NCBI GenBank assembly: GCA_006227805.1
Contig: SBFT01000026.1
Span: 1 to 5,787, forward strand
Source of the DNA: Paracoccaceae bacterium
GTDB lineage: Bacteria; Pseudomonadota; Alphaproteobacteria; Rhodobacterales; Rhodobacteraceae
Length of the DNA stretch: 5,787 bases
Direction of reading: 5' to 3'
Below the pieces are notes generated by a model, which had not been told where the DNA came from, made no database searches, and saw only the letters and a list, made by a program, of their open reading frames with translations. Below, piece by piece: positions 4,807 through 5,787 of the stretch (its first letter is position 1; each line of letters starts with the position of its first letter). The position numbers and the translations under genes were made by a program.

Positions 4807-5780
4807 TGAGTACCGGTGATCATGTGTGGATCTCCACCTTTCTCGATGCACAGGCGGCGGATTACGGCGCCTCGAAGAACACGCTTTTGGCCTATGGCCG
4901 CGATCTGAAGGATTTCGCGTCATGGCTGTCGTCCCGGGGCGGGACGATGGCGGGCGCGGGTCGCGCCGACATCGAGGCCTATGTCGCGCATTGCGCGGCC
5001 GAGGGCCTGGCCAAGTCGACCCGGGCGCGGCGCCTGTCGGCGATCAAGCAGATCTACCGCTTCGCCTATTCCGAGGAGTGGCGCAGCGACAATCCCGCCC
5101 TGCGGATCAAGGGGCCGGGGCGCGACAAGCGCCTGCCGAAGACCCTCGACGTGACCGAAGTCGACCGCCTGCTGGACGCCGCGCGCAGCCATGGCCGGAG
5201 CGGGTCCGAACGCATCCGCAACACCTGCCTGCTTGAATTGCTCTACGCGACGGGAATGCGGGTCAGCGAACTGGTGTCCCTGCCCGTCTCGGCGGCCCGC
5301 GGCGATCCGCGGATGCTCCTGATCCGCGGCAAGGGCGGGCGCGAGAGGATGGTTCCGCTGTCGCCGCCGGCGCGCGCCGCGCTGACCGCCTGGCTGGCGG
5401 AACTGGATCTCCGGCAGGAGGCGGAGGCCGCCGCCGGCAAGCCGCGATCGCGCTTCCTGTTCCCGTCGCGATCGCGCGAGGGCTATCTCACGCGGCACCG
5501 CTTCTACCTGCTGATCAAGGACCTCGCGATCCTCGCGGGACTGCCGCCCGAGATCGTGACCCCTCATACCCTGCGCCATGCCTTCGCGACGCATCTGCTG
5601 GCCAACGGCGCCGATCTGCGGTCGATCCAGACCCTGCTGGGACATGCCGACGTCGCGACGACCGAAATCTATACCCATGTCCTGGAGGAGCGCCTGCGCA
5701 ACCTGGTGCTGGACCATCACCCGCTGGCCGCCGGGACCCTCGGCAACGACAGGAAAGCCGCCTCGCCCGAGGACAGATAG
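4806..5780 (+). CDS. xerD: Tyrosine recombinase XerD
   Basis: This 324-aa site-specific recombinase works with XerC at the chromosomal dif site to resolve chromosome dimers before division, normally triggered by FtsK. The N-terminal core-binding (SAM-like) domain covers about 5-92, with the usual TLLAYGRDLKDF helix. The catalytic domain covers about 108-300. All active-site residues are present: R152 (ATGMRVSEL), K176 (RGKGGRER), H254 and R257 (HTLRHAFATHLL), H280 (LLGHADVATT) and the nucleophile Y289 (IYTHV). The block from HTLRHAFATHLL to the HHPLA near the C-terminus fits E. coli XerD much better than XerC, whose equivalent begins HKLRHSFATHML. About 15 extra residues follow HHPLA. The gene is coupled to the upstream exported-protein gene by TAATG. 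It is intact and has no integrase-like neighbours, so it is the housekeeping recombinase and not part of a mobile element. Confidence 0.95.
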   Translation: MSTGDHVWISTFLDAQAADYGASKNTLLAYGRDLKDFASWLSSRGGTMAGAGRADIEAYVAHCAAEGLAKSTRARRLSAIKQIYRFAYSEEWRSDNPALRIKGPGRDKRLPKTLDVTEVDRLLDAARSHGRSGSERIRNTCLLELLYATGMRVSELVSLPVSAARGDPRMLLIRGKGGRERMVPLSPPARAALTAWLAELDLRQEAEAAAGKPRSRFLFPSRSREGYLTRHRFYLLIKDLAILAGLPPEIVTPHTLRHAFATHLLANGADLRSIQTLLGHADVATTEIYTHVLEERLRNLVLDHHPLAAGTLGNDRKAASPEDR

Positions 5781-5787
5781 GTCCTGG

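Noticed and set aside
3136..4923. A 595-codon open frame on the minus strand opposite the exported protein and the start of xerD
   Set aside because: It is antisense to genes with good starts, overlaps and codon bias, its protein is an Arg/Gln/Gly-rich sequence with no family features, and long antisense frames are expected at this GC content.
5443..5476. Two copies of the palindrome CGCGATCGCG, 24 bp apart, inside xerD
   Set aside because: They encode R-S-R codons in frame (PRSRFLF and PSRSRE), and GC-rich palindromes of this kind arise readily from this codon bias. No intergenic or structural context suggests a site.
4806..5780. XerD-like gene as an integrase of a genomic island
   Set aside because: All neighbours are housekeeping or conserved genes, no tRNA, attachment repeat or change of base composition is visible, and the catalytic block matches chromosomal XerD.

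Overview
The window looks like chromosomal core sequence from an alphaproteobacterium, most likely a member of the Rhodobacterales (Rhodobacteraceae/Paracoccaceae). The reasons are the very high GC content (roughly 70% by eye), strong G/C preference at third codon positions, an SSB tail of the DLDDEIPF type, and the gene order aroB-aroK / small membrane protein / secreted protein / xerD. That order is recalled from the group, not looked up. No mobile element, CRISPR array, tRNA, rRNA or phage gene is visible. Seven protein-coding genes fill almost the whole window.

Left part (1-1305, + strand): the 3' end of ssb (single-stranded DNA-binding protein) is followed after 36 bp by a complete gene for a site-2-protease-type (M50 family) intramembrane zinc metalloprotease with two C-terminal CBS domains. 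The two may share a transcript, since no terminator is visible between them. The protease gene ends 33 bp from the end of the convergent aroB gene. That gap holds four perfect tandem copies of the 8-mer CGTCTCAC.

Middle part (1339-3041, - strand): aroK (shikimate kinase) and aroB (3-dehydroquinate synthase) form a coupled pair with a 1-nt stop/start overlap (TGATG). They encode two steps of the shikimate pathway to chorismate.

Right part (3042-5787, + strand): an 81-bp divergent promoter region with a striking A/T-rich core separates aroK from a three-gene unit on the other strand. The unit holds a 49-aa single-pass membrane protein, a 514-aa predicted exported alpha-helical protein of unknown function, and xerD (tyrosine recombinase for chromosome dimer resolution). 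The first two overlap by 11 bp and the last two by 1 nt (TAATG), which suggests one translationally coupled operon.

I see no convincing undescribed biological system. The points that most deserve a second look are the uncharacterised membrane/exported protein pair coupled to xerD, the CBS-fused S2P protease beside ssb, and the 8-bp tandem repeat between the convergent genes. That repeat puts stop codons in all three frames of one strand and makes a C-rich, G-poor transcript from the other.
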